Part shown: positions 1-8,615 of the stretch, piece after piece | How positions within the stretch are numbered: position 1 is the first letter of the stretch | Layout of the letters: each line of letters begins with the position of its first letter | Origin: Synergistaceae bacterium | GTDB lineage: Bacteria > Synergistota > Synergistia > Synergistales > Aminobacteriaceae | Direction of reading: 5' to 3' | Assembly: GCA_022837505.1 (NCBI GenBank) | Contig: JALHFZ010000009.1 | Span: 3,370 to 46,187 of the forward strand | DNA length: 42,818 nucleotides | Made by a program: the position numbers and the translations under genes | The notes under the pieces: generated by a model | What the model was told of the DNA's origin: nothing | Seen by the model: only the letters and a program-made list of their open reading frames with translations | The model's database searches: none

Positions 1-1
1 C

Positions 2-652
2 GGCATTGCGAACGGAATCATGGGTCTTTTCCCTTCCGGGGGAGAGGTGAGAAAAAACGATCAGCCCTTTCAGCTGAACAACACAAACGCCTCTCTTGAC
101 AACGGTATGGCCTTTGTCTCGGAGGACCGCCGGGGCACAGGCCTGCTCCTCGACGATTCCATCGAATTCAATATCGCCGCAACGGCGATCCAGGTCCAGG
201 GAAAATTCATGAAACCCGGCCCGATAAGCATCCTTGATTCAAAATCCATGACAGAGTACGCGAAGAAAATGATAGAGGTTCTCGACATTCGCTGCACCGG
301 CCCTGACCAGCTGTCAAGGCGTCTTTCCGGCGGAAATCAGCAGAAGGTCTGCATCGCAAGGGCAATCACCCTGGAACCGAACCTTCTCTTTGTATCGGAG
401 CCGACGAGAGGCATTGATATCGGAGCGAAAAAGCTTATCCTTGATCACCTTGTAAAAATGAACAGGGAGGAAGGGCTCACCATCATAATGACATCCTCCG
501 AGCTGGCTGAGCTCCGCTCCGTCTGTGACAGGATAGCGATCATCTACCAGGGAATGCTTGAGGGGATCCTTCTTCCCACGGACAGCGACAGGGATTTCGG
601 GCTCATGATGGCAGGAGAATATCACAAGTTCCACGGGAAGGAGGCTATTTGA
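2..652 (+). CDS. ABC importer ATP-binding protein, C-terminal part (cut by window edge)
   Basis: This is the last 216 residues of the ATPase of a ribose/nucleoside-type ABC importer, which powers uptake through the two permeases that follow. The frame is open from base 2, so the start lies upstream. The visible part matches the second nucleotide-binding domain of RbsA/MglA-like or BMP-family ATPases: an EDRRGTGLL segment, the signature LSGGNQQK, and a Walker B region reading FVSEPTRGID. Such proteins are usually near 500 residues with two domains, so the first domain should lie outside the window. The Walker B aspartate is replaced by serine (SEPT instead of DEPT), while the glutamate is kept; degenerate second domains are common in this family. 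The first permease starts one base after the stop, so the genes are translationally close. The substrate cannot be read from the sequence; a nucleoside or sugar is the family expectation. Confidence 0.88.
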   Translation, partial: GIANGIMGLFPSGGEVRKNDQPFQLNNTNASLDNGMAFVSEDRRGTGLLLDDSIEFNIAATAIQVQGKFMKPGPISILDSKSMTEYAKKMIEVLDIRCTGPDQLSRRLSGGNQQKVCIARAITLEPNLLFVSEPTRGIDIGAKKLILDHLVKMNREEGLTIIMTSSELAELRSVCDRIAIIYQGMLEGILLPTDSDRDFGLMMAGEYHKFHGKEAI

Positions 653-653
653 C

Positions 654-1694
654 ATGGGCAACGAATTTTTGAACAGGGTCGGCATCCCCAGGCTCATCAT
701 CTCCCTTTTCCTGGCGTTCCTCGTTGCGGCGGCCTTCAGCTTCGGCCTTCCCATGGGACAGATTTTCAGTGCCATGCTGACCAGGTTCGGAATGAATGCC
801 CTGCTGGTCCTTGCCATGATACCCACGATCCAGGCGGGGGCAGGCCCCAACTTCGGCCTTCCCTTCGGCATAATCTGCGGCCTCATCGGGGCTACCCTTG
901 CCATTGAGATGGATCTCCGGGGATTCACCGCCCTCTTCTTCGCCATAGGGGTCTCCATCCCCCTTGGCGCCTTCGCGGGCTGGCTCTACGGCCTGCTGCT
1001 GAACAGGGTGAAGGGGCAGGAGATGACCGTGGGAACCTACATGGGCTTTTCCATTGTGTCCCTCATGTGCATTTTCTGGCTCATGGCGCCCTACAGCAGC
1101 CCCGAGATGATCTGGCCCTACGGAGGAGATGGCCTGAGGGTAACGGTCGTCCTTGACGGCCGTATGGAGCAGCTCCTTGACCGCTTCCTGAGCTTCACGA
1201 TCTACGGAATGGACGTCCCCACGGGGCTCCTGCTCGTCACGGCCCTTTCCTGTTTTCTTCTGTGGCTCTTTTTACGAACCCGAACCGGACTGGCTATGTC
1301 CATTGTGGGGTCCAATCCCCGGTTTGCCGAGGCTTCGGGGCTCAGCGTCAACAAATACAGGATGATCGCATCCATACTCTCATGCGCCATGGGTGCGGCC
1401 GGTATCGTCATCTATTCCCAGAGCTACGGGTTTATCCAGCTTTACCAGGCCCCGCTCTACATGGCTCTTTATTCCGTATCGGCAATACTCATTGGAGGGG
1501 CATCTCTTCAGCGCGCCACCATCACGCAGGCACTCATAGGGACATTCCTTTTCAACGGCCTTCTCGTGATCGCCCTGCCCGTGGCAAATGTGGCCCTCAA
1601 CAGCGACATATCGGAAATCATGCGGGTCATCATAAGCAACGGCATCATACTCTACGCCCTCAGCCGCAAAGAAGTGGGAGGCGACGCCCGATGA
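654..1694 (+). CDS. ABC importer permease, BPD_transp_2 family (first of two)
   Basis: A 346-residue inner-membrane permease of the branched-chain amino-acid/ribose/nucleoside type. The protein is strongly hydrophobic with about eight to ten membrane segments, and carries the family's cytoplasmic coupling region (FLRTRTGLAMSIVGSNPRFA, then GLSVNKYR) that contacts the ATPase, followed by the glycine-rich SAILIGGASLQRATI segment. It starts one base after the ATPase stop and its stop overlaps the ATG of the second permease by four bases, so the three genes form one operon. Two different permeases per ATPase is the arrangement known from BMP-type nucleoside importers such as YufOPQ/NupOPQ. No solute-binding lipoprotein is in the window; it may lie upstream. 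Confidence 0.88.
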   Translation: MGNEFLNRVGIPRLIISLFLAFLVAAAFSFGLPMGQIFSAMLTRFGMNALLVLAMIPTIQAGAGPNFGLPFGIICGLIGATLAIEMDLRGFTALFFAIGVSIPLGAFAGWLYGLLLNRVKGQEMTVGTYMGFSIVSLMCIFWLMAPYSSPEMIWPYGGDGLRVTVVLDGRMEQLLDRFLSFTIYGMDVPTGLLLVTALSCFLLWLFLRTRTGLAMSIVGSNPRFAEASGLSVNKYRMIASILSCAMGAAGIVIYSQSYGFIQLYQAPLYMALYSVSAILIGGASLQRATITQALIGTFLFNGLLVIALPVANVALNSDISEIMRVIISNGIILYALSRKEVGGDAR

Positions 1695-2770
1695 GACACG
1701 TTCAGAAAAATATCGTCCCCATAGTATTCATCATTCTCTGTTCCGTGGGCTTTTACTATTCGGGGCTCTCATGGATGTTTTTCGCAAACGACCTGGTGAC
1801 GAGGCTTGCCCGGAACTCTTTCCTGGTGATCTCCCTGATCATACCGGTACTCGCAGGAATGGGGCTCAATTTCGGCATCGTCCTCGGCGCTATGGCAGGG
1901 CAGTTTGCCGCATTCATCACCGTGGTCTACAACATGACAGGCCTTGCAGGGTTCCTCATGGCATGCGTCATTTCCATCCCCTTCGCAATCCTCTTCGGCT
2001 GGCTTACGGGCATCCTTTTCAATAAAGCCAAGGGCAAGGAGATGATCACGGGGCTGATACTCGGTTTTTTCGCCAACGGTTTGTACCAGCTTGTCTGCCT
2101 CATATTCATAGGCTGGATCATACCGATCTCGAACAAGGCCCTTCTTCTGCCCTCGGGAGTCGGGTTTGTCAATACCCTTGACCTGAAGATCTGGCAGTAC
2201 GCCATCGATAAGTTCTATGTATTCAAGCTGAAGGGGATCACCATACCCGGCCTGAAATACCTCAACAATATCAATTTTCCCGTACTGACCCTCCTCATCA
2301 TCGCCCTTCTCTGTGCGGGGGTGTACCTTCTGTTCAAGACAAAACTCGGCCAGGATTTCCGGGCTGTGGGGCAGAACCGCCATATTGCCAAGATTGCGGG
2401 GATCAAGGTCGACAGAGTGAGAATAATTGCCGTTATCTTCTCGACGGTCCTTGCCGCCTGGGGGCAGCTTATATTCCTTCAGAACATAGGCAATGTCCAG
2501 GTATACGGCTCTCACGTTCAGGTCGGCACCTTCGCCGTGGCGGCCCTCCTTATCGGCGGGGCATCGGTTTCGAGGGCAACCATCGGGCAGGCCCTTCTCG
2601 GTACGGTGCTCTTCCACGCCCTTTTCATCGTCTCCCCCCTTGCGGGGAAGAATATTATGGGGAGCGCCCAGGTTGGGGAATATTTCAGGGTCTTTATCGC
2701 CTACGGAGTCATCGGCATTGCCCTTGCCCTTCACGCCTGGCAGCGTCTGGCGAAAAAGAAGAATGAATAG
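1691..2770 (+). CDS. ABC importer permease, BPD_transp_2 family (second of two)
   Basis: A 359-residue hydrophobic permease, the partner of the preceding one. The frame is open further upstream, but the ATG at 1691 overlaps the previous stop (ATGA) and begins a typical membrane segment (MRHVQKNIVPIVF), whereas the upstream part only shadows the first permease; I therefore start it at 1691. The coupling region (LFKTKLGQDFRAVGQNRHIA) and the ALLIGGASVSRATIGQALLG segment are conserved with the first permease, showing that the two are distant paralogues. No clear terminator follows the stop. The function is inferred from family and operon context; the substrate is unknown. Confidence 0.88.
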   Translation: MRHVQKNIVPIVFIILCSVGFYYSGLSWMFFANDLVTRLARNSFLVISLIIPVLAGMGLNFGIVLGAMAGQFAAFITVVYNMTGLAGFLMACVISIPFAILFGWLTGILFNKAKGKEMITGLILGFFANGLYQLVCLIFIGWIIPISNKALLLPSGVGFVNTLDLKIWQYAIDKFYVFKLKGITIPGLKYLNNINFPVLTLLIIALLCAGVYLLFKTKLGQDFRAVGQNRHIAKIAGIKVDRVRIIAVIFSTVLAAWGQLIFLQNIGNVQVYGSHVQVGTFAVAALLIGGASVSRATIGQALLGTVLFHALFIVSPLAGKNIMGSAQVGEYFRVFIAYGVIGIALALHAWQRLAKKKNE

Positions 2771-2852
2771 GGGGTCAAAGGGTACAATAGATCTGAATCA
2801 AGAGGTTCCTGCAGATGTACGATACCTTTTTTTCCAGAATGCCCCTTTTCAC

Positions 2853-2880
2853 TTGACAAATTGGTCAAATTGCGGATAAT
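2853..2880 (+). promoter_or_regulatory. Sigma-70 type promoter of the helicase leader
   Basis: TTGACA (2853-2858) and GATAAT (2875-2880) are separated by 16 bases. Transcription should start near 2887, giving a leader of about 130 bases before the helicase gene. A terminator-like hairpin lies inside this leader. Confidence 0.75.
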
Positions 2881-2907
2881 AGATATGATTCAATGGAGGG
2901 AATAATC

Positions 2908-2946
2908 GTGCGCGGATCCCCTGAAGAGGGGCCGCGCTTTTTTTGA
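2908..2946 (+). CDS. Possible 12-residue leader peptide over the attenuator hairpin
   Basis: GTG at 2908 follows GGAGGG (2895-2900) at a good ribosome-binding distance and opens a frame of 12 codons that runs through the whole hairpin and stops with TGA right after the T-run. A longer version from ATG 2893 is in the same frame but would be almost leaderless. Hairpin palindromes can be open by chance, so this is a hypothesis only. If real, ribosomes on this peptide would cover the hairpin and favour read-through into the helicase gene. Confidence 0.25.
   Translation: MRGSPEEGPRFF
2910..2944 (+). terminator. Intrinsic terminator/attenuator in the helicase leader
   Basis: The stem is GCGCGG + CCCC pairing with GGGG + CCGCGC, with an AT bulge and loop TGAAGA, followed by seven T. 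It lies about 25 bases after the predicted transcription start and 72 bases before the helicase ATG, which suggests premature termination as a control step, or a small RNA of about 55-60 bases. Confidence 0.7.
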
Positions 2947-3016
2947 GGGGTTGAGAAGGGACGTTCCTCTTCCGATGCCCCGGGGCCTTCCAAATTCGAG
3001 GAGGAAATGAATATCC

Positions 3017-4744
3017 ATGAGTGACAACGGTTTCGCGCTGTATAATCTGCGGGAAGAACTGCTTCTCGCGCTGAAAAAGAAGGGCTTTTCCACCCCCACA
3101 CCGGTGCAGGAAAAGGTCCTTGAAAGGGATGAATTTTCCTCGGACCTCATCGTCCGGGCAAAGACAGGGTCGGGAAAAACCCTCGCGTTTCTTCTTCCCC
3201 TGCTGCAGGAGATGGAGCTTCCCCTGTCGAAACCCTCCATCCTGATCCTCTCCCCCACCAGGGAGCTGGCCCAGCAGACTGCCAGGGAGGCCGAATGGCT
3301 TTCCCGGTATCTCGACATCTCCGTGGCGACCCTCGTGGGAGGACTCGACATGGCAGCCCAGATACGGACCCTCCGGGAGGGGGCCGTAATCGTGGTGGGT
3401 ACCCCCGGGCGGACCCTCGACCACGTGAACCGGGGCACCCTCAAGACCGACGGAATTCACTCCGTCATCCTTGACGAGGGTGACCACATGCTCGACATGG
3501 GATTCCGGGACGAACTCGAGGGGATCCTCGATAAACTTCCCAACAGAGAGCGGACCTGGCTGTTTTCCGCCACCATGCCGAGGGAAGTCCGGGATCTTTC
3601 GAAAAAATATCTCACCTCTCCCGTCTCCCTCTCCCTTGTGGAGGACGGAGAGCAGCATGAGGATATCGTCCACCGGGCGTATCTCGTCCCCTCAAGGCAT
3701 AAGATGGAGGGGCTCGTCAACATCCTGCTCTGGGAGCGGCCGAAGCGGGGGCTCATCTTCTGCCATACCCGCCTTGAGACCATGCAGGTCGCCCAGCGGC
3801 TCACCTCCGAAGGGTTCAATGCCGGTTCCCTTCACGGAGAGATGACCCAGAGGGAACGGAACGCCGTTCTCTCCTCCTTCAAGAACGGCCATCTCCCCCT
3901 TCTCGTCGCCACGAACGTGGCGGCCCGGGGGCTCGACGTGGATGCCGTCACCCACGTTATCCAGATCGGCCTCCCCGACGACCGGGACACCTTCATTCAC
4001 CGGAGCGGCCGTACTGGCAGGGCGGGGCACGAGGGGACGAATATCCTGCTGCTCTCCCCCCAGGAGGGGGAAAAGTTCAAATACATGCTCGGCTCCGCCA
4101 AGGTCTCGGTGGAATGGAACAATGTCCCGGACGTGGAGGCCATCGGCCGGGTTCAGCGGGAGATCGCCGAGGAGAAACTCCTCACCGGAAAGGAAACCGG
4201 CGAGGGAAGCGACTATATCGAATGGGCCGAGGATCTCCTCACCCGGGTAGGTCCGAAGGAACTCGTCGCCCGTCTTCTGGCGGCCCTGGCAGCGAAGCGG
4301 TCCGCAGGGTACAATCTCAGCACTGAGCTTGAGCGGGAACTCCGCCGCAAGAGCCGCGGCCCCGTGGACAAGGACCGTTCCGGCGCTCCCCGATCCATCA
4401 AGGGACGCCGTCCCAAGGGGAGCATGCTCCGCCTGAGCAAGGGGCTCTCCGACGGCTGGGACGTGGGGCGGGTGCTGCACGCCGTCTGCACTTCCCTGAA
4501 CGTCGACCGCTCCGAGGTAGGGGCCATACGGATGAAGGATGATCACGTGCTCGTTGAGCTTCTTCCCGTAGCTCTCTCCCGCTTTGAGGCTGATTCAAAG
4601 GGACTCGAGCGGTGCGGCCTCATCGAGGAGGGGGCGGGGGCGTCCTTCGTCTCTTCCCCCTCTTCCGCAGGAAGAAGCCGTACCGCCGGCTCGGGCACTC
4701 CCCGCCCCCGCAGAAAGGGAAAGCAGGAGTACCGGGGCAGATAA
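3017..4744 (+). CDS. DEAD-box ATP-dependent RNA helicase (DbpA/CshA-like)
   Basis: A 575-residue RNA helicase that unwinds structured RNA in the cytoplasm, usually in ribosome assembly, mRNA decay or cold adaptation. The motifs appear in order: Q-motif region ending TPTPVQ, motif I AKTGSGKT, Ia PTRELA, Ib TPGR, motif II DEGD, motif III SAT, and motif VI HRSGRTGRAG. Motif II is DEGD rather than DEAD. After the two RecA-like domains comes a C-terminal region with a small folded domain (about residues 480-545, like the RNA-binding domain of DbpA/CsdA) and a basic Ser/Gly/Arg-rich tail. The start at 3017 lies 12 bases after GAGGAGG; a nearer ATG at 3007 opens only a five-codon frame (to 3024) that overlaps the real start. 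Expression probably depends on the leader hairpin. The cold-shock gene converges from downstream. Exact subfamily is uncertain. Confidence 0.93.
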   Translation: MSDNGFALYNLREELLLALKKKGFSTPTPVQEKVLERDEFSSDLIVRAKTGSGKTLAFLLPLLQEMELPLSKPSILILSPTRELAQQTAREAEWLSRYLDISVATLVGGLDMAAQIRTLREGAVIVVGTPGRTLDHVNRGTLKTDGIHSVILDEGDHMLDMGFRDELEGILDKLPNRERTWLFSATMPREVRDLSKKYLTSPVSLSLVEDGEQHEDIVHRAYLVPSRHKMEGLVNILLWERPKRGLIFCHTRLETMQVAQRLTSEGFNAGSLHGEMTQRERNAVLSSFKNGHLPLLVATNVAARGLDVDAVTHVIQIGLPDDRDTFIHRSGRTGRAGHEGTNILLLSPQEGEKFKYMLGSAKVSVEWNNVPDVEAIGRVQREIAEEKLLTGKETGEGSDYIEWAEDLLTRVGPKELVARLLAALAAKRSAGYNLSTELERELRRKSRGPVDKDRSGAPRSIKGRRPKGSMLRLSKGLSDGWDVGRVLHAVCTSLNVDRSEVGAIRMKDDHVLVELLPVALSRFEADSKGLERCGLIEEGAGASFVSSPSSAGRSRTAGSGTPRPRRKGKQEYRGR

Positions 4745-4759
4745 GGGCACACAAGAAAA

Positions 4760-4795
4760 GAAAGGCCGATCCCGAAGGATCGGCCTTTCTTATTT
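4760..4795. terminator. Bidirectional terminator between helicase and cold-shock genes
   Basis: A perfect 13-bp stem (4760-4772 with 4777-4789) closes a CGAA loop and is followed by TTATTT on the plus strand; the A-rich left side serves the minus strand. It sits between two convergent genes. Confidence 0.85.
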
Positions 4796-4824
4796 CCCGC
4801 GTTTAAAAGTTATCGAGGGAAGCG

Positions 4825-5025
4825 CTATGCTTTGTGGACGTTGGCGGCCTGAGGGCCCTTATCGCCATCCACTACGTCAAAGGAAACACTCTGACCCTCT
4901 GCAAGGGTCTTAAAGCCATCGCCGACAATCGCGCTGAAATGAACGAATACGTCCTTGCCCTCGTCCGTCGTAATGAAACCGTACCCTTTGCTATCGTTAA
5001 ACCACTTTACTGTGCCCTGACTCAT
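4825..5025 (-). CDS. Cold-shock domain protein (CspA family)
   Basis: A 66-residue single-domain protein that binds single-stranded RNA/DNA and melts RNA structure. It has the standard length and both RNA-binding motifs: RNP-1 KGYGFI and RNP-2 VFVHFSAI, with the usual start GTVKWFND. The frame is open 19 codons further upstream, but the ATG at 5025 is preceded by a strong site (TAGGAGG) and gives the family-typical N-terminus. It is transcribed alone from its own promoter with a 5' leader of about 47 bases. It faces a DEAD-box helicase; both kinds of protein act on RNA structure, but the genes are convergent rather than in an operon. Confidence 0.95.
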   Translation of the reverse strand: MSQGTVKWFNDSKGYGFITTDEGKDVFVHFSAIVGDGFKTLAEGQSVSFDVVDGDKGPQAANVHKA

Positions 5026-5078
5026 CCAAAGACAGCCTCCTAAAACGTTATTAAATTTGTGGCGTAGACCACTATCAA

Positions 5079-5107
5079 ACAATACTGGATATTTTCTCTG
5101 ATGTCAA
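5079..5107 (-). promoter_or_regulatory. Promoter of the cold-shock gene
   Basis: On the minus strand TTGACA (5107-5102) and TATTGT (5084-5079) are 17 bases apart. Transcription would start near 5072. Confidence 0.7.
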
Positions 5108-5242
5108 GGGATTTTCAGGATCCGGTTTTCAGAAAGTAATCTTTTTCACACTTTTCACCGGAAAAAGAAGGTCTCCTGCGCTCTCCCGTCTCCGGGCACT
5201 CCGAAGCCCTCCCAAAGATATCCCCCATCCATCCCGACCCCC

Positions 5243-6498
5243 TCAGTTTTTTGACCCTGTTTCGGGGATGAAGCACGCTCCTCCGACGGAGATAAGGGCG
5301 GTCGCCAGGGCAAGGAAAAAGGCCCTGTTGTAGGCTTGAGCAGGGGGCAGGGCGGAGAAGACGTCGATGATCAGCCCCATGAGGGAAGTGGTAAGGGCGA
5401 TGGCGAGAAATCCCGCTGCGTTGAGCACCGAAATGGCCAGCCCCGTGTATTTTTCCGGGGCAATATCCTTTGCCACGGACCAGGCGATGACAAAGGATGT
5501 ATTCGTAATTCCGAGCAGAAAGAAGAGGGGGCGGATCCATCCCGCCGGAAGAGCTCCTCCCCCCGGAAAGACGATGATGCCCCATAGAATTGCGTGAAGT
5601 ACCCCCCAGATAAGCCTCCCAGCATGCTTCCGAGCACAAGCACCACGGAGTAGGACGAGGCCTCCTGAACTGTCAGCCCGTTGGCCGCAACAAGCCAGGG
5701 AATTGCCCAGGTCCCGATCAGGGCGTAATACCCCGCCTGATTGGAGAAATAGAAGATGATTATGGGGAGCATCCCCCGGACGGACAGCACTCCCCTCACC
5801 CCCTGAAGGAGGGTGAAGGGCTCCCTCGGGCTTCCCTCATGGGAGATTGCCCGTTCGTTCACCGGAGGAAACCCCATATCCTGAGGGCGGTTGCGGATGA
5901 GCCACCAGCAAAGAAAGGATATTCCCAGAGTCAGGCCGCCTATGGCGATGAACCCCGTGCGCCAGGAGATGACGGCTATCAGGAGGGCAAGGGGCCCCTG
6001 GGAGAGAAGGCCGCCGACGCTCCCCACAAGGGTCGTGGCGCCGGAAAGGGTGGCGAACTCCCGGTTGCGGAACCACTGGGACTGAATTTTCATTATACAG
6101 ATGAAGACGGTGGCGACTCCGAGCCCCACGAGGAAACGGCCGGCGAAAAGCCACAGGGGCGCCGGTGCAAGGCCGAAGAGAATCGAGCCGGCCCCTGCGG
6201 CGAACATTCCGACCGTGACGGTTATCCGCGCCCCCAGGGTATCTGCGAGATACCCCACGGGGATCTGCATAATCATGTAGGCGTAGAAATACATGGAGGC
6301 CATGGAGCCGAAGGCGGCGGAGCTCAGGGAAAATGCGGCGGTGATGTCATCCCGCACCACCCCTGCCGCAAAGCGGTGAAAGAAGACGATCATGAAAGCG
6401 AAGACCATCACGCCCCAGACCACCCAGCGGTACGCGAGGGCCCTTCGCAGCTTTTCGTCCTGTTCTCCCGGCGGAATTTCTGCAGCGTACTCCTTCAT
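5243..6498 (-). pseudogene. MFS transporter with a one-base frameshift
   Basis: A major facilitator superfamily transporter of about 418 residues. The first frame (from 6498) encodes N-terminal membrane segments with MFS features such as GYLADTLGARITV and GRFLVGLGVATVF. Near 5602-5607 the reading moves to another frame, in which the protein continues as AILWGIIVFPGGG and ends with several more membrane segments and IPETGSKN. The shift coincides with a run of six G (minus strand); one extra G would restore a continuous protein. This is either a real frameshift mutation, a homopolymer sequencing error, or slippage. I start it at ATG 6498, because the TTG six bases upstream is too close to the AGGGAG site. 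Substrate unknown; organic anions are likely from general resemblance only. Confidence 0.8.
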
Positions 6499-6554
6499 GG
6501 ACAATTCTCCCTTTCTGCTGCCCCGTCCCGGTATGAAGGGATAGGGTAAAAATT

Positions 6555-6566
6555 AATGATATCATT
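6555..6566. promoter_or_regulatory. 12-bp perfect palindrome between divergent genes
   Basis: AATGATATCATT is a perfect palindrome in the gap between the divergent MFS and ABC-F genes. It could be an operator for either, but a 12-bp AT-rich palindrome may also be chance. Confidence 0.3.
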
Positions 6567-6607
6567 GAACAGGGAATTTTCATCTTTTTTATAAGGCAGT
6601 TTCCATT

Positions 6608-6613
6608 TATAAT
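6608..6613 (+). promoter_or_regulatory. Possible -10 element of the ABC-F gene
   Basis: TATAAT is a perfect -10 hexamer 40 bases before the TTG start. The -35 region at the expected distance is only a T-run, so the promoter is weakly supported. Confidence 0.4.
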
Positions 6614-6653
6614 GAATAGAGTTTTTTTACTCTTTGAGGAGGAATATCCGCCG

Positions 6654-8588
6654 TTGATCCGTATTTCCAATGTTTCTCACCGATTCGGTGAACGACTTTT
6701 ATTTTCAGATCTCAACTGGGCAGTTCCCCCCGGGAGCAAGGTCGGTCTGGTGGGCAGCAACGGTGCCGGCAAGACCACCCTTCTCAGGGCCCTCACCGGC
6801 AGCTTCGCCCTCGACTCGGGGACCGTGGAGACGGGCAGAAATAAAAAAATCGGCTATCTTCCCCAGGATCTCATGGAGCTGCCCGACATGGAGCTTCTCG
6901 CCTTTCTCCGCCGGAGGACGGGCCTTGCCGCCGTGGAGGATGAGCTGTCCCTGTGCACCGACAGAATGGCTTCCCTTCCCCCCGATTCACCCGACCATGA
7001 CCGCGCCGTCGCCCTTCACGACACCCTGATGAAACGGTACGAGGCCCTCGACGGCTATATCTTCGAGGCCATGGCCGGAAAGGTTCTGAAGGGGCTCGGC
7101 TTCTCCGACGATGACCTGACGAAGCCTACGGGGGCGTTCTCAGGGGGATGGAAGATGCGCATTCATCTCGCGGGGCTGCTCCTTGCCGCTCCTGACATTC
7201 TCCTTCTCGACGAACCCACGAATCATCTCGATTCCGAGAGCATGGAGTGGCTTGAGGGGTGGCTCTCCGCCTTCCGGGGGATCATGGTGGCCGTCTCCCA
7301 CGACAGAAGATTTCTTGACAGGCTCTGTACCTCCGTGGCCGAGCTCTATAACGGAAAGATCACCCTCTACAGCGGAAACTTCTCCGCCTACCTCGAGGAG
7401 CGGGAGCGGCGGCTCGAGGAACTTCGGAAAACCCGCCGCCTCCAGCAGGGAGAGATTTCCCGGATGGAGGATTTTATCCGGCGCTTCCGCTACAAGGCTT
7501 CAAAGGCCTCCTCCGTTCAAAGTCGCGTAAAGCGCCTCGAGAAGATGAGCCTCGTGGAAATCGAGGAGGAATCAAAGCGGGTCTCCTTCCGTTTCCCCCC
7601 CTGCACCCGGGCCGGGCTCGAGGTGCTCGCTCTCAATGACGGGGAGAAGCGCTACGGCGATCATTCCGTCTTTCAGAATGCCACCCTCACCATTCAGAGG
7701 GGTGAAAAGATCGCCCTCGTCGGCGTGAACGGTGCGGGCAAGTCGACCCTCTCCCGGATTCTCGCGGGAAGGGAGCCCCTTTCCTCCGGCACGCTCAGGC
7801 TCGGCCACCAGGTGACCCTGGGGTTCTACTCCCAGGAGTCATCGGAAAATCTCGACTATGACCGCACGGTCTGGCAGACCCTGTCAAGCCGCAACCCCGC
7901 CTGGACTGAACAGGACAAACGAAATCTCCTGGGGGCCTTTCTCTTCTCGGGGGAGGATATTCATAAGCCTGTCTCGATCCTCTCGGGCGGGGAGAAATCC
8001 CGCCTTGCCCTTCTGAAGCTGCTCCTCGAGGAGGCGAACTTTCTCATCCTCGACGAGCCCACCAACCATCTTGACATGCAGACTCGGGATCTCTTCCAGC
8101 GGGCCCTTCTGGAATACGACGGAACCCTCGTCATCGTATCCCATGACCGGTACTTCCTCGACAACCTCGCGACAAAGGTTGTGGAAATCGCCCGGGGGAG
8201 CCTTCGGGAATATCCGGGGAACTACTCGGAGTTCATCGAAAAGCGGAAAAGTTTTCTCCCTCCCGAAGAGACAGGGGGCCCGGAGAGAAATGAGCCGGGA
8301 AATCAAAGGGACCAGAAAAGAATCGAGGCGGAACGGCGGAACGATCTGTACCGTAAAAAAAAGATCGTTCTCGATCGCCTCGAACCCCTGGAGGAGCGGA
8401 TCGAAAATCTCGAAACCCTCCAGGAGCAGCGGGACGCCCTCCTCGCCGACCCTCTCTTTCTCTCCGACTCGGCGAAGACCTCCGCTCTTCTCATCGAAAG
8501 AAACGAGGCCGCCCGGGAGCTGGAGGAACTGCTGCTCCTCTGGGAGGAATTGGTGTCCGAGATGAACAGGATCGAAAAAACAGGCTGA
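6654..8588 (+). CDS. ABC-F family ribosome-associated ATPase (Uup/EttA-like)
   Basis: A 644-residue soluble protein with two ATP-binding domains and no membrane segments. ABC-F proteins bind the ribosomal E site and relieve stalled or inactive ribosomes; some give antibiotic protection. Domain 1 has Walker A GSNGAGKT (about residues 34-41), signature SGGWKMR and LLLDEPTNHLD; a charged coiled-coil linker (about 245-310) is the interdomain arm; domain 2 has GVNGAGKST, LSGGEKSR and LILDEPTNHLD. A C-terminal coiled coil (about 540-640) resembles the Uup tail. I choose TTG 6654 because GAGGAGGA precedes it by about ten bases and it gives the family start IRISNVSHRFG; an ATG at 6612 overlaps the possible -10 element. 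The subfamily is not certain. Confidence 0.92.
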   Translation: MIRISNVSHRFGERLLFSDLNWAVPPGSKVGLVGSNGAGKTTLLRALTGSFALDSGTVETGRNKKIGYLPQDLMELPDMELLAFLRRRTGLAAVEDELSLCTDRMASLPPDSPDHDRAVALHDTLMKRYEALDGYIFEAMAGKVLKGLGFSDDDLTKPTGAFSGGWKMRIHLAGLLLAAPDILLLDEPTNHLDSESMEWLEGWLSAFRGIMVAVSHDRRFLDRLCTSVAELYNGKITLYSGNFSAYLEERERRLEELRKTRRLQQGEISRMEDFIRRFRYKASKASSVQSRVKRLEKMSLVEIEEESKRVSFRFPPCTRAGLEVLALNDGEKRYGDHSVFQNATLTIQRGEKIALVGVNGAGKSTLSRILAGREPLSSGTLRLGHQVTLGFYSQESSENLDYDRTVWQTLSSRNPAWTEQDKRNLLGAFLFSGEDIHKPVSILSGGEKSRLALLKLLLEEANFLILDEPTNHLDMQTRDLFQRALLEYDGTLVIVSHDRYFLDNLATKVVEIARGSLREYPGNYSEFIEKRKSFLPPEETGGPERNEPGNQRDQKRIEAERRNDLYRKKKIVLDRLEPLEERIENLETLQEQRDALLADPLFLSDSAKTSALLIERNEAARELEELLLLWEELVSEMNRIEKTG

Positions 8589-8615
8589 AGCCGTGGAAAA
8601 AGGGGGACTTCATCA

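Noticed and set aside
314..958. Long minus-strand open frame under the ABC ATPase and permease
   Set aside because: It is antisense to two well-supported genes, has no recognisable motif and no ribosome-binding site; high GC content gives many such frames.
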